A stretch of 64,000 nt of DNA from Mycolicibacterium rufum (GCF_022374875.2 NZ_CP092427.2:4092001-4156000); one strand, 5' to 3'. Positions 27,949 to 37,248 are shown, numbered from the stretch's first letter. Numbers and translations: made by a program. The notes: a model not told the origin generated them from the sequence alone.

Positions 27949-29541
27949 TCACATCCGGAAGACGCCGAAGTTCGACGTCCCCTCGATCGGGCCGTTCGCG
28001 ATCGCGGACAGGCACATTCCGAGCACGGTGCGGGTGTCGCGCGGATCGATGACCCCGTCGTCGTAGAGCCGCCCGGACAGGAACATCGGCAGTGACTCGG
28101 CATCGATCTGCGCTTCGACCGCGGCCCGGAGCGCGGCGTCGGCCGCTTCGTCGACCTGCTGGCCGCGGGCCTCGGCGGCGGCGCGGCTGACGATCGACAG
28201 CACGCCCGCCAACTGGGTGCCGCCCATCACCGCGGATTTGGCGCTGGGCCAGGCGAACAGGAACCGGGGGTCGTAGGCGCGTCCGCACATTCCGTAGTGC
28301 CCGGCGCCGTAGGAGGCTCCGATGAGCAGTGACAGGTGCGGAACGGTGGAGTTGGAGACGGCGTTGATCATCATCGAGCCGTGCTTGATCATGCCGCCCT
28401 CCTCGTAGTCCTTGCCCACCATGTAGCCGGTGGTGTTGTGCAGGAACAACAGTGGTGTGTCCGAGCGGTTGGCGAGCTGGATGAACTGGGTGGCCTTCTG
28501 CGACTCCTCGGAGAACAGCACACCGCGGGCGTTGGCCAGGATGCCCAGCGGATATCCGTGCAGCGTCGCCCATCCGGTCACCAGCGAGCCGCCGTAGAGC
28601 GGCTTGAACTCGTCGAACGCCGACCCGTCGACGATGCGCGCGATCACGTCGCGGGGGTCGAACGGGATGCGCAGATCCGGCGGCACGATCCCGAGCAGTT
28701 CCTCGGAGTCGAACAGCGGCGCGGCGAACGGTTTCGGGGCCGGGCCCTGCTTGCGCCAGTTCAGCCGGGCCACGATGCGGCGGCCGATGCGCATCGCGTC
28801 GAGCTCGTCGACGGCGAAGTAGTCCGCCAGACCCGAAATACGGGCGTGCATCTCGGCGCCGCCGAGCGACTCGTCGTCGGACTCTTCCCCGGTGGCCATC
28901 TTCACCAGCGGCGGCCCCGCCAGGAACACCTTCGAGCGTTCCTTGATCATCACGACGTGGTCGGACATCCCGGGGATGTAGGCGCCGCCGGCGGTGGAGT
29001 TGCCGAACACCAGCGCGATGGTCGGGATGCCCGCCGCCGACAGTCGGGTCAGGTCGCGGAACATCTGCCCGCCGGGGATGAAGATCTCCTTCTGAGTGGG
29101 CAGATCGGCGCCGCCCGACTCGACGAGGGAGATCACCGGCAGCCGGTTCTGCAACGCGATCTGGTTGGCGCGCAGGATCTTCCGCAGCGTCCACGGGTTG
29201 CTGGTGCCGCCCTTGACGGTGGGGTCGTTGGCGACGATCAGGCACTCGACGCCTTCGACCGCACCGATGCCGATCACCACGCTCGCCCCGACCGTGAAGT
29301 CGGTGCCCCACGCGGCAAGCGGGCTCAACTCCAGGAACGGCGAATCGGGGTCGACGAGCGCCTCGATGCGTTCACGGGCCGTCATCTTGCCGCGGGCGTG
29401 ATGGCGGCTGACGTACTTCTCTCCGCCGCCGGCCAGGGCCTTGGCGTGTTCGGCCTCGAGTTCGGCGAGTTTGGCCGACATCGCCTCGGCCGCTTCGCGA
29501 TACGCGGGCGATCGGGGGTCGACCGTCGAGGTGAGCGTCAC
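27949..29541 (-). CDS. accD2: Acyl-CoA carboxylase beta subunit (carboxyltransferase)
   Basis: A 530-aa carboxyltransferase that moves CO2 from biotin to an acyl-CoA. The block SYGAGHYGMCGRAYDPRF and the FLHNTTGYMVG segment are typical of methylcrotonyl-CoA/geranyl-CoA carboxylase beta subunits rather than propionyl-CoA carboxylase. The GTG start at 29541 overlaps the stop of the upstream dehydrogenase as GTGA. Coupled translation should keep it in step with AccA2. Confidence 0.93.
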   Translation of the reverse strand: MTLTSTVDPRSPAYREAAEAMSAKLAELEAEHAKALAGGGEKYVSRHHARGKMTARERIEALVDPDSPFLELSPLAAWGTDFTVGASVVIGIGAVEGVECLIVANDPTVKGGTSNPWTLRKILRANQIALQNRLPVISLVESGGADLPTQKEIFIPGGQMFRDLTRLSAAGIPTIALVFGNSTAGGAYIPGMSDHVVMIKERSKVFLAGPPLVKMATGEESDDESLGGAEMHARISGLADYFAVDELDAMRIGRRIVARLNWRKQGPAPKPFAAPLFDSEELLGIVPPDLRIPFDPRDVIARIVDGSAFDEFKPLYGGSLVTGWATLHGYPLGILANARGVLFSEESQKATQFIQLANRSDTPLLFLHNTTGYMVGKDYEEGGMIKHGSMMINAVSNSTVPHLSLLIGASYGAGHYGMCGRAYDPRFLFAWPSAKSAVMGGTQLAGVLSIVSRAAAEARGQQVDEAADAALRAAVEAQIDAESLPMFLSGRLYDDGVIDPRDTRTVLGMCLSAIANGPIEGTSNFGVFRM

Positions 29542-30686
29542 GCCTGGAAGCCCAGCGTCTTGGCCGCCAGCGCGGTCAGGATCTCGGTGGTGCCGCCGCC
29601 GATGCCGAGGATGCGCATGTCGCGGTACTGCCGCTCGATCTCCGACTCGGCCATGTACCCCATGCCGCCGAACAGCTGCACCGCCTGGTTGGCCACCCAT
29701 TCGCCGGCCTCGACCGCGGTGTTCTTCGCGAAGCACACCTCGGTGATCAGGTTGGTCTCACCGGCGAGTTGACGCTCGACGATGGCGCGGGTGTAGACGC
29801 GGGCCACGTCGATGCGGCGCGCCATCTCCGAGAGTGTGTTCTGCACCGACTGCCGGGCGATCAGCGGCTTGCCGAAGGTCTCGCGGTTGCGGCACCACTC
29901 GACGGTGAGGTCAAGGCAGCGCTGCGCGCTGGCGTACGCCTGCGCGGCCAGACCGACGCGCTCGGACACGAACGCCGCTGCGATCTGCAGGAATCCGGTG
30001 TTCTCGATGCCGACGAGGTTGGTGACCGGGACGCGGACGTCGGTGTAGGACAGTTCCGCGGTGTCCGAGGACCGCCAGCCCATCTTGTCGAGCTTGCGGC
30101 TGACCTCGAATCCCGGCGTGCCCTTGTCGACGACGATCAGCGAGACGCCGCCCGCGCCGGGTCCGCCGGTGCGCGCCGCCGTGACGACGTAATCGGCCCG
30201 CACGCCCGAGGTGATGTAGGTCTTGGCGCCGTTGATGACGTACTCGTCGCCTTCCCGGACCGCGCGGGTGGTGAGGTGTCCGACGTCGGAGCCGCCGCCG
30301 GGTTCGGTGATCGCCAGCGAGCCGATCTTCTCGCCGCGCAACGTCGGTCGCACATAGGTGTCGATGAGGTTCTCGTCGCCGGAGGCGATCATGTGGGGCA
30401 CCGCGATGCCGCAGGTGAACAGCGATGCGAACACCCCGCCGGGCGCGCCGGACTGGTGCATCTCCTCGCAGATCACGACGGCGTCGGCACCATCCCCGCC
30501 CTCACCGCCGGCCGACTCCGGGAATCCGGCGCCGAGCAGCCCGGCGGCCGCGGCTTTGCGGTGCAGGTCGCGGGGGAGTTCGCCGACCCGCTCCCATTCG
30601 TCGACGTGGGGCAGCACTTCGCGTTCGGCGAAGGCGCGCACAGTCTTTCGCAGGTCTTCCCGTTCCGGTGTGGTCCAGATGGTCAC
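29538..30686 (-). CDS. fadE13: Acyl-CoA dehydrogenase (FadE13-like)
   Basis: A 382-aa acyl-CoA dehydrogenase. It shows SLAITEPGGGSDVG, INGAKTYITSG, the central RETFGKPL region and C-terminal QLFGGMGYMAESEIERQYRD with the IGGGTTEI motif. The closest functional relatives by motif are citronellyl-CoA or isovaleryl-CoA type enzymes. The GTG at 30686 overlaps the AtuA-like stop (GTGA). It differs clearly from FadE12 in the same operon. Confidence 0.92.
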   Translation of the reverse strand: MTIWTTPEREDLRKTVRAFAEREVLPHVDEWERVGELPRDLHRKAAAAGLLGAGFPESAGGEGGDGADAVVICEEMHQSGAPGGVFASLFTCGIAVPHMIASGDENLIDTYVRPTLRGEKIGSLAITEPGGGSDVGHLTTRAVREGDEYVINGAKTYITSGVRADYVVTAARTGGPGAGGVSLIVVDKGTPGFEVSRKLDKMGWRSSDTAELSYTDVRVPVTNLVGIENTGFLQIAAAFVSERVGLAAQAYASAQRCLDLTVEWCRNRETFGKPLIARQSVQNTLSEMARRIDVARVYTRAIVERQLAGETNLITEVCFAKNTAVEAGEWVANQAVQLFGGMGYMAESEIERQYRDMRILGIGGGTTEILTALAAKTLGFQA

Positions 30687-32395
30687 GACAGCAGCTCCTC
30701 GGGGATGTCGATCGTCCGGCTGCGCAGCCATTCGCCCAGCCCTTTGGCCTGGGGGTCGAAGCGCGCCTGATAGGCGACGCCCCGGCCCAGGATGTCCTCG
30801 ATGACGAAGTTCACTGCCCGCAGGTTCGGCAGCAGGTGGCGGGTCACCGGCAGCTCGGCCGCCTCGGGCAGCAGCTCGCGCAACCGGTCGGCGGTCAGCG
30901 TGTGCGCGAGCCAGCGCCACTGCTCCTCGGTGCGCACCCACACCCCGACGTTCGCGCTGCCGCCCTTGTCGCCGCTGCGCGCACCCGCGATCAGGCCCAG
31001 CGGCACGCGGCGGGCCGGACCGAACGTGCCCGGCTCCGGCAGGGCCGGGTCGGCGACCGGCTCCAGTTCGCGGGTCTCGGTCGCCGGCGGGATGGCCACC
31101 GTGGTGCCGTCGGCGTGCACGGCGACATGGGCCACCGCGTCCGCAGGCACGTATCCCGCGGTGAACACGCCGTACACCTGACCGTCGCCCGGGGGCGCCG
31201 TGCTGGTGAAGCCGGGATAGCTGGCCAGCGCCAGTTCGACGGCGGCGGACGAGAACTGACGCCCCACGGTGGCGGCGTCGGCGTCGCGGGCGACGCACCG
31301 CAGCAGGGCGCTGGCGGTCTGCTCGGTGTCGGCGTCGGGATGGTCGGTGCGCGCCAGCGACCACTGCAGTTCCGCGGGACGCACCGCGAGGCCGGCCTCG
31401 AGTTGGCGGCGCACCAGCGCTGCCTTGGCTTCGATGTCGAGGCCGGTGAGCACGAACGTCATCTCGTTGCGGAAGCCGCCGAGGCTGTTGAGGCTGACCT
31501 TGAGGGTGGGCGGCGGCGGCTCACCGGTGACGCCGCTGATGCGGACCCGGTCGGGTCCGTCCTGGCGGAGTTCGATGCTGTCGACGCGCAGCGTGGCGTC
31601 GGGGTTGGCGTACCGGGCACCGCCGATCTCGTAGAGCAGTTGCGCGGTCACGGTGCCGACGGTGACGGCGCCCCCGGTGCCGGGATGTTTGGTGATCACC
31701 GAGGACCCGTCGGCGTGGATTTCCGTGATGGGGAAGCCCGGACGCGTCATGTCGGCGATCTCGCCGAAGAAGGAGTAGTTGCCGCCGGTGGCCTGGGTGC
31801 CGCATTCGATGACGTGCCCGGCCGCGACGGCCCCGGCGATCTGGTCATGGTCGGCGCGGCTCCACCCGAAGTGCGCCGCGGCGGGCCCCACGATGACCGA
31901 CGCGTCGGTCACCCGGCCGGTCACCACGACGTCCGCTCCCGCCTGGAGGCAGTCCACGATGCCCCACGCCCCGAGGTAGGCGTTGGCGGTCAGCGGTCGA
32001 CCCAGACCCAGTTCGTCGGCGCGCGGGAGAAGATCGTCACCGTCGACGTGGGCGACCGATACGTCCACACCGAGTCGGTCGGCCAGCGCACGGATCTCTC
32101 GGGCGAGGCCGGCCGGGTTCAGTCCGCCGGCGTTCGCGACGATGCGGACCCCGCGGTCGCGGGCGATCCCCAGGCACTCCTCGAGCTGGCGCAGGAAGGT
32201 CTTGGCGTAGCCCCGGTCAGGGTTCTTCATCCGGTCGCGGCCGAGGATGAGCATCGTCAGCTCGGCGAGATAGTCGCCGGTCAGAAAGTCGAGGTCGCCG
32301 CCGGTGAGCATCTCGTGCATCGCCGACAGGCGATCGCCGTAGAAGCCGGAACAGTTGCCGATCCGGACGGGCCCGCGGTCCGACACCGTCGTCAC
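30683..32395 (-). CDS. DUF1446 (AtuA-like) protein, Rv0976c-like
   Basis: A 570-aa DUF1446 protein. The N terminus VRIGNCSGFYGDRL and TGRVTDASVIVGPAA are family hallmarks, with a C-terminal segment containing GARSGDKGGSANVGVW. AtuA is required for acyclic terpene (citronellol/geraniol) use in Pseudomonas, but its reaction is unknown. It is first gene of the operon; the GTG at 32395 is 37 bases after a palindromic operator. Its partners (two dehydrogenases, a geranyl/methylcrotonyl-type carboxylase and a hydratase) match the atu set. Confidence 0.85.
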   Translation of the reverse strand: MTTVSDRGPVRIGNCSGFYGDRLSAMHEMLTGGDLDFLTGDYLAELTMLILGRDRMKNPDRGYAKTFLRQLEECLGIARDRGVRIVANAGGLNPAGLAREIRALADRLGVDVSVAHVDGDDLLPRADELGLGRPLTANAYLGAWGIVDCLQAGADVVVTGRVTDASVIVGPAAAHFGWSRADHDQIAGAVAAGHVIECGTQATGGNYSFFGEIADMTRPGFPITEIHADGSSVITKHPGTGGAVTVGTVTAQLLYEIGGARYANPDATLRVDSIELRQDGPDRVRISGVTGEPPPPTLKVSLNSLGGFRNEMTFVLTGLDIEAKAALVRRQLEAGLAVRPAELQWSLARTDHPDADTEQTASALLRCVARDADAATVGRQFSSAAVELALASYPGFTSTAPPGDGQVYGVFTAGYVPADAVAHVAVHADGTTVAIPPATETRELEPVADPALPEPGTFGPARRVPLGLIAGARSGDKGGSANVGVWVRTEEQWRWLAHTLTADRLRELLPEAAELPVTRHLLPNLRAVNFVIEDILGRGVAYQARFDPQAKGLGEWLRSRTIDIPEELLS

Positions 32396-32431
32396 GCACT
32401 CTCCCGTCGTCGCGAATCGGCCCGCTCGACC

Positions 32432-32447
32432 AACCAACCGGTAGGTT
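32432..32447. promoter_or_regulatory. Palindromic operator at head of the atu/acc-like operon
   Basis: AACCAACC-GGTAGGTT is a 16-bp palindrome with one mismatched pair, centred 45 bp before the operon start codon. Its form suits a TetR-family acyl-CoA-responsive repressor. No such regulator gene lies in the window. Confidence 0.55.
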
Positions 32448-32522
32448 AGCGGTTACCGCCGGTAGCACGTCAACCCCTCATCGGCTCGAGTGTGTCGCGC
32501 CGTCGAGTGGTTCCGCCGGAGT

Positions 32523-32552
32523 TTGGAGCCCGTCCAGCTCACCGGCTATCCT
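32523..32552 (+). promoter_or_regulatory. SigA-type promoter of rpmF
   Basis: TTGGAG (32523-32528), an 18-bp spacer and TATCCT (32547-32552) form a reasonable housekeeping promoter. The rpmF ATG is about 80 bp downstream. Confidence 0.5.
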
Positions 32553-32632
32553 GGAGAACAATTGCCCGGGTCCGGCATGTCCGCCGCCCGCAGGCAGTGT
32601 CCCGGACACCCCGATAGATGGAGAGCTCGATC

Positions 32633-32806
32633 ATGGCTGTGCCGAAGCGCAGGATGTCGCGCGCGAACACCCGTAGCCGCCGCGCGCAATGGAAAGCGGA
32701 GGCCACGGGTCTCGTCGGCGTCACCGTCGCAGGTCAGGCCCACAAGGTGCCGCGGCGCCTGCTCAAGGCCGCCCGTCTCGGCCTGATCGACCTCGACCGC
32801 CGCTAA
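32633..32806 (+). CDS. rpmF: 50S ribosomal protein L32
   Basis: A 57-aa L32 protein, [17 protein letters not shown] at the N terminus. It has no cysteines, so it is the zinc-independent (C-minus) form, unlike L32 proteins with a four-Cys ribbon. The start is the ATG at 32633, giving the conserved MAVPK; an earlier in-frame ATG at 32618 adds MESSI and is unlikely. It sits between the atu/acc-like operon and mprA. Confidence 0.95.
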   Translation: MAVPKRRMSRANTRSRRAQWKAEATGLVGVTVAGQAHKVPRRLLKAARLGLIDLDRR

Positions 32807-32852
32807 CCGCGACGCCGCGTAGAGCAAACGCTCAGGTTCAACGCGGCGCGCC

Positions 32853-32869
32853 TCTCAGCACTCTCTCAG
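32853..32869 (+). promoter_or_regulatory. MprA box upstream of mprA
   Basis: Two direct TCTCAG repeats (32853-32858 and 32864-32869) lie exactly 11 bp apart, one helical turn. This matches the loosely conserved direct-repeat MprA box and implies autoregulation. The mprA start is 17 bases downstream. Confidence 0.75.
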
Positions 32870-32885
32870 ACACGGGGTTGAGACT

Positions 32886-33578
32886 GTGGCGGTGCGGATA
32901 CTTGTCGTCGATGACGATCGCGCTGTGCGCGAATCCCTGCGCCGATCCCTGTCCTTCAACGGATACTCGGTCGAACTGGCGCAGGACGGCCGCGAAGCGC
33001 TGGATCGGATAGCCAGTGACCGCCCGGATGCGGTGGTCCTCGATGTGATGATGCCGCGCCTCGACGGGCTCGAGGTGTGCCGTCAACTGCGCAGCACAGG
33101 TGATGACCTACCGATTCTGGTGCTGACGGCCCGTGACTCGGTATCCGAGCGGGTCGCCGGACTCGATGCGGGGGCCGACGACTACCTGCCCAAGCCGTTC
33201 GCGCTCGAGGAGTTGCTCGCGCGGATGCGGGCGTTGCTGCGCCGGACCAGCCCGGAGGATGCGGGCGAGTCCGCTGCGATGACGTTCGCCGATCTGTCTC
33301 TGGATCCCGTTACCCGCGAGGTCACCCGCGGCGACCGGCCGATCAGCCTGACCCGCACCGAGTTCGCGCTGTTGGAGATGCTGATCGCCAACCCGCGCCG
33401 GGTGCTGACACGCAGCCGCATCCTCGAGGAGGTGTGGGGCTTCGACTTCCCGACATCGGGCAACGCTCTCGAGGTCTATGTCGGGTATCTGCGGCGCAAG
33501 ACCGAGGCCGAGGGCGAGCCGCGGCTCATCCACACCGTGCGCGGTGTGGGCTACGTACTGCGCGAGACCCCGCCCTGA
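32886..33578 (+). CDS. mprA: Response regulator MprA
   Basis: A 230-aa OmpR-family regulator. The receiver has the acidic pair VDDD, phospho-Asp in VVLDVMMP (about residue 57), Thr/Ser in VLTAR and Lys in YLPKPF. The C-terminal winged helix ends [10 protein letters not shown]. MprA controls the envelope-stress response, including sigE, pepD and itself. The GTG start at 32886 is 17 bases after the MprA box. The stop overlaps mprB (TGATG). Confidence 0.95.
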   Translation: MAVRILVVDDDRAVRESLRRSLSFNGYSVELAQDGREALDRIASDRPDAVVLDVMMPRLDGLEVCRQLRSTGDDLPILVLTARDSVSERVAGLDAGADDYLPKPFALEELLARMRALLRRTSPEDAGESAAMTFADLSLDPVTREVTRGDRPISLTRTEFALLEMLIANPRRVLTRSRILEEVWGFDFPTSGNALEVYVGYLRRKTEAEGEPRLIHTVRGVGYVLRETPP

Positions 33579-35032
33579 TGCAGCCCCACCCGGATGCCGC
33601 GTGGCCGGGTCAGCCGCCTCCGGGCCTCCACCCGACCGGCAGCTCGGTGTCCCTGCGCTGGCGGGTGATGCTGCTGGCCATGTCGATGGTGCTGATGGCT
33701 GTGATTCTGATGGGGGTGGCCGTCTACGCGGTGGTGTCGCGGGCGCTGTACGACGACATCGATACCCAGCTGATGAAACGCGCGCAGCTGCTGATGGATA
33801 GCGGAGCGCTGCAGATCGATCCCGGCAAGGCCGTCGAGGGCACCGCGTATTCCGACATGAATGCCATGCTGGTGATCCCCGGCCGTGCTGGGTATCAGAC
33901 GCCGAATCGAATCCCCATCGGGGCCCCCGAAAAAGACGTGATTGCCGGCAACCTGGCGATGTCGCGTCGCACTGTCAGTCATCAGCGGGTGCTGGCGCTG
34001 CACTTCACGGACGGCTCGTCGCTGCTCCTCTCGAAGAGCTTGGACCCCACCGGCGAGGTGCTCAAGCGGACGAGCAACGTTCTTCTCGTGGTCGGCGGAA
34101 TCGGCGTGGCGATCGCCGCGATCGCGGGCGGGATGGTGGCCAGTGCCGGTCTCCGTCCTGTCGGCCGATTGACCCAGGCGGCCGAACGCGTCGCCCGCAC
34201 CGACGATCTACGGCCGATCCCGGTGGTCGGGCACGACGAGCTCGCCCGGCTCACCGAGGCGTTCAACATGATGCTGCGCGCCCTGGCCGAATCACGGGAG
34301 CGGCAAGCCAGATTGGTGACCGACGCCGGGCACGAACTCCGCACACCGCTGACGTCCCTGCGCACCAACGTCGAACTGCTGATGGCATCGATGAAGCCGG
34401 GCGCACCGCGCATCCCCGAGGGCGAGATGGCCGACCTGCAGACCGATGTGATGGGCCAGATCGAGGAATTGTCCACTCTCGTGGGCGATCTCGTCGACCT
34501 CACCCGTGAGGACGCCGGCCGCGTCGTGCACGAGACCGTGGAATTCGCCGACGTGATCGATCGGTCGCTGGAGCGAGTCCGGCGGCGCCGCAACGACATC
34601 GAGTTCGACGTCGCCATCACGCCGTGGCAGGTCTACGGCGATGCCGCGGGGCTGGGCCGCGCCGTGCTCAACCTCCTCGACAACGCGGCCAAGTGGAGTC
34701 CTGCGGGCGGCCGGGTCGGCGTCCGGCTCTCACAGGTCGACAACGGGCACGCGGCGCTCGTCGTCTCCGACATGGGTCCCGGAATCCCGCCGCACGAACG
34801 CGATCTCGTCTTCGAGCGGTTCTATCGGTCCGACGCCGCGCGGGCGATGCCGGGATCGGGCCTGGGCCTGGCCATCGTCGCGCAGGTGATCTCCAAACAC
34901 GGCGGCACGCTGACGGTGACCGACACCGTGCCGGGCGGTCAGCCGCCGGGCACATCGATGCACGTCGTGCTTCCGGGCCGCCCCTCGGTGCCGCCTCCGG
35001 ATGCGACACGCGGCGACCGATCCCCGCGCTGA
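33578..35032 (+). CDS. mprB: Sensor histidine kinase MprB
   Basis: A 484-aa two-helix sensor kinase with a Pro-rich N-terminal cytosolic stretch, a helix at about 28-50, an extracytoplasmic loop of about 125 residues, a second helix near 170, and a HAMP domain. The H-box is TDAGHELRTPLTSLR. The ATPase domain has NLLDNAAKWSP (N box) and GSGLGLAIV (G box). MprB senses envelope stress and its extracytoplasmic loop binds DnaK in M. tuberculosis. It starts at the ATG overlapping mprA. Confidence 0.95.
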   Translation: MQPHPDAAWPGQPPPGLHPTGSSVSLRWRVMLLAMSMVLMAVILMGVAVYAVVSRALYDDIDTQLMKRAQLLMDSGALQIDPGKAVEGTAYSDMNAMLVIPGRAGYQTPNRIPIGAPEKDVIAGNLAMSRRTVSHQRVLALHFTDGSSLLLSKSLDPTGEVLKRTSNVLLVVGGIGVAIAAIAGGMVASAGLRPVGRLTQAAERVARTDDLRPIPVVGHDELARLTEAFNMMLRALAESRERQARLVTDAGHELRTPLTSLRTNVELLMASMKPGAPRIPEGEMADLQTDVMGQIEELSTLVGDLVDLTREDAGRVVHETVEFADVIDRSLERVRRRRNDIEFDVAITPWQVYGDAAGLGRAVLNLLDNAAKWSPAGGRVGVRLSQVDNGHAALVVSDMGPGIPPHERDLVFERFYRSDAARAMPGSGLGLAIVAQVISKHGGTLTVTDTVPGGQPPGTSMHVVLPGRPSVPPPDATRGDRSPR

Positions 35033-35096
35033 CGCTCTCGGCCAGCGACGATGGAACACGTGACCAGGCCGAACTCTGGGGGTGTACCGATGCATC

Positions 35097-35113
35097 TCTC
35101 AGGGCATTCTCAG
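35097..35113 (+). promoter_or_regulatory. MprA box upstream of pepD
   Basis: TCTCAG at 35097-35102 and again at 35108-35113 repeat with an 11-bp period, the same arrangement as in front of mprA. The pepD start is 76 bases further on. Confidence 0.75.
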
Positions 35114-35189
35114 TACGGCTGGGCACTGTAGAGACCACGCCATTCGTTGTAGACACAACAGACCTACTCGAGGAAGACACCGCAGCGAC

Positions 35190-36542
35190 ATGACCAACGA
35201 CCCGAGGTACTCACCGGCTCCGCAGCCGGGTCACCAGCCCGGAATGCAGGGCCAGGTGCCCCACGGTCAGGTCGGTCCTCAGCGCTCCGGTTCCTATGAA
35301 CAGCAGGGTGCCTGGGACTGGCGTTACGCGACCGAGCAGCAGCGTCAGGCCTACCGGTCGCCGTACGACCCCTATCCGGGTGCGCCGATGCCGGGCCAGT
35401 ACCCACGCCCGGGCATGCCGCCCGTCGCGCCGCAGCCGCGTAAGCGTTCGCGCGCAACGGGATTGGCGGTCGGCGCGGTGGCGATCGCGATCGTCTCCGC
35501 GGGCGTCGGCGGCGGTGTCGCGACGCTGGTGCACCCGGACCATCGGCTGGGCGGCATCAGCGCGTCGGGCGCGGCGCCCAGTGTGCCCGCGGCCAGCGTT
35601 CCCAACGGGTCCGTCGAGCAGGTCGCCGCGAAGGTCGTGCCCAGCGTCGTCAAGCTCGAGGTGAACGAGGGCCGGCAGTCCGAGGAGGGGTCCGGGGTGA
35701 TCCTGTCGACCGACGGCCTCATTCTGACCAACAACCATGTGGTCGCGGCCGCAGCCGGAACCACCGGCGGCCCCGCGGGCCCGGAGACCAAGGTGACCTT
35801 CTCCGACGGCAAGACCGCGCCGTTCGACATCATCGGCACCGATCCCGGCAGTGACATCGCCGTGGTGCGGGCCAAGAACGTCTCCGGTCTGACGCCGATC
35901 GCGATCGGTTCGTCGGCGAACCTGCGCGTCGGACAGGACGTCGTCGCGGTCGGGTCGCCGCTCGGCCTCGAGGGCACCGTGACAACCGGCATCATCAGCG
36001 CGCTCAACCGCCCGGTCGCCGCCGGCGGCGACGCCCAGAACCAGAACACCGTGCTCGACGCCATCCAGACCGACGCCGCGATCAACCCGGGCAACTCGGG
36101 CGGCGCGCTGGTCAACATGAACGGCGAACTGGTCGGCATCAACTCGGCGATCGCCACCATGGGCGCCGACGCCGGCGCGGCGCAGGGCGGCTCGATCGGC
36201 CTCGGCTTCGCGATCCCGGTCGACCAGGCCAAGCGGATCGCCGACGAGTTGATCCAGACGGGCAGCGCGTCGCGGGCGTCGCTGGGCGTGCAGGTCGGCA
36301 ACAACGCCGGTGGCGACGGAGCCAAGATCGTCGAAGTCACCCCGGGTGGCGCGGCGTCCTCGGCCGGACTGCCCGCCGGTTCCGTGGTGACCAAACTCGA
36401 CGACCGGGTCATCGACAGTGCCGACGCGCTCGTCGCCGCCGTGCGTTCCAAGGCGCCCGGGGACAAGGTGACGCTGACCTTCCTGGACCAGGGCGGCAAG
36501 CCGCAGACCGTCGACGTCACGCTCGGCAAGGCCGCCCAGTGA
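35190..36542 (+). CDS. pepD: HtrA-family serine protease PepD
   Basis: A 450-aa DegP/HtrA protease. A Pro/Gln/Gly-rich cytosolic N terminus of about 90 residues precedes one membrane helix (GLAVGAVAIAIVSAGVGGG) and a trypsin-like domain with the triad in NNHVV, GSDIAVV and NPGNSGGALV. A single PDZ domain is C-terminal. It degrades or refolds envelope proteins under stress and belongs to the MprAB regulon. AGGAAG precedes the ATG at 35190, and an MprA box lies upstream. Confidence 0.94.
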   Translation: MTNDPRYSPAPQPGHQPGMQGQVPHGQVGPQRSGSYEQQGAWDWRYATEQQRQAYRSPYDPYPGAPMPGQYPRPGMPPVAPQPRKRSRATGLAVGAVAIAIVSAGVGGGVATLVHPDHRLGGISASGAAPSVPAASVPNGSVEQVAAKVVPSVVKLEVNEGRQSEEGSGVILSTDGLILTNNHVVAAAAGTTGGPAGPETKVTFSDGKTAPFDIIGTDPGSDIAVVRAKNVSGLTPIAIGSSANLRVGQDVVAVGSPLGLEGTVTTGIISALNRPVAAGGDAQNQNTVLDAIQTDAAINPGNSGGALVNMNGELVGINSAIATMGADAGAAQGGSIGLGFAIPVDQAKRIADELIQTGSASRASLGVQVGNNAGGDGAKIVEVTPGGAASSAGLPAGSVVTKLDDRVIDSADALVAAVRSKAPGDKVTLTFLDQGGKPQTVDVTLGKAAQ

Positions 36543-36619
36543 GCGTCGCATCCGGCCGTCGGCGACCGACCCTGCTGGTGGCTGCGCCGATGTCCGGGCC
36601 GGGTTATACGGTTAGCCCC

Positions 36620-37117
36620 ATGGAACAGCCCCACACGTTGGTCGGCCGCGCACTGGTCGTGGTCGTGGACGACCGCACCGCCCACGGGGACGAAGAAGAT
36701 CACAGCGGACCGCTGGTCAGTGAACTGCTCGGAGAGGCCGGCTTCGTCGTCGACGGCGTGATCGTGGTGTCCTCCGACGAGGTCGAGATCCGCAATGCGC
36801 TCAACACCGCGGTCATCGGCGGTGTCGACCTGGTGGTGTCGGTCGGCGGCACCGGTGTCACGCCGCGCGACGTCACCCCGGAAGCGACCCGCGACCTGCT
36901 CGACCGCGAACTGCTCGGCATCGCCGAGGCGGTCCGCGCCTCGGGGCTCGCGGCAGGCACCGCCGACGCCGGACTCTCCCGCGGGCTCGCCGGCGTGTCA
37001 GGTAGCACGCTCGTGGTGAACCTGGCGGGTTCGCGCGCCGCGGTCCGCGACGGGATGGCCACCCTCGGGCCTCTGGCGGCGCACATCATCGCGCAGCTAT
37101 CCAGTTTGGAGATCTAA
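36620..37117 (+). CDS. moaB2: MoaB/Mog-family molybdopterin biosynthesis protein
   Basis: A 165-aa MogA/MoaB protein that adenylates molybdopterin in cofactor synthesis, or a MoaB paralogue. The binding block VSVGGTGVTPRDVTPEAT and the C-terminal GSTLVVNLAGS are typical. The ATG at 36620 gives a normal N terminus; the open frame extends back to 36539, overlapping the pepD end. A TATACG -10-like element sits about 12 bases before the ATG, so a near-leaderless transcript is possible. Confidence 0.9.
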   Translation: MEQPHTLVGRALVVVVDDRTAHGDEEDHSGPLVSELLGEAGFVVDGVIVVSSDEVEIRNALNTAVIGGVDLVVSVGGTGVTPRDVTPEATRDLLDRELLGIAEAVRASGLAAGTADAGLSRGLAGVSGSTLVVNLAGSRAAVRDGMATLGPLAAHIIAQLSSLEI

Positions 37118-37143
37118 GCGCCGTGGACTGGCAGCGGCTGGTC

Positions 37144-37184
37144 CCGACGCGGGTCGACAGGGCGTCCCTGCCGGCCCGCGTCGG
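37144..37184 (+). terminator. Nested hairpin after moaB2
   Basis: CCGACGCGGG (37144-37153) pairs with CCCGCGTCGG (37175-37184), and inside it CAGGG (37158-37162) pairs with CCCTG (37166-37170). It is 26 bases after the stop and probably ends the pepD-moaB2 transcript. Confidence 0.6.
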
Positions 37185-37248
37185 CGTGTCGTCCCATCCC
37201 TCGCGACCTGCACGGTTACGGGAAGGTGAACGGCCGTCCCAACCCGAC

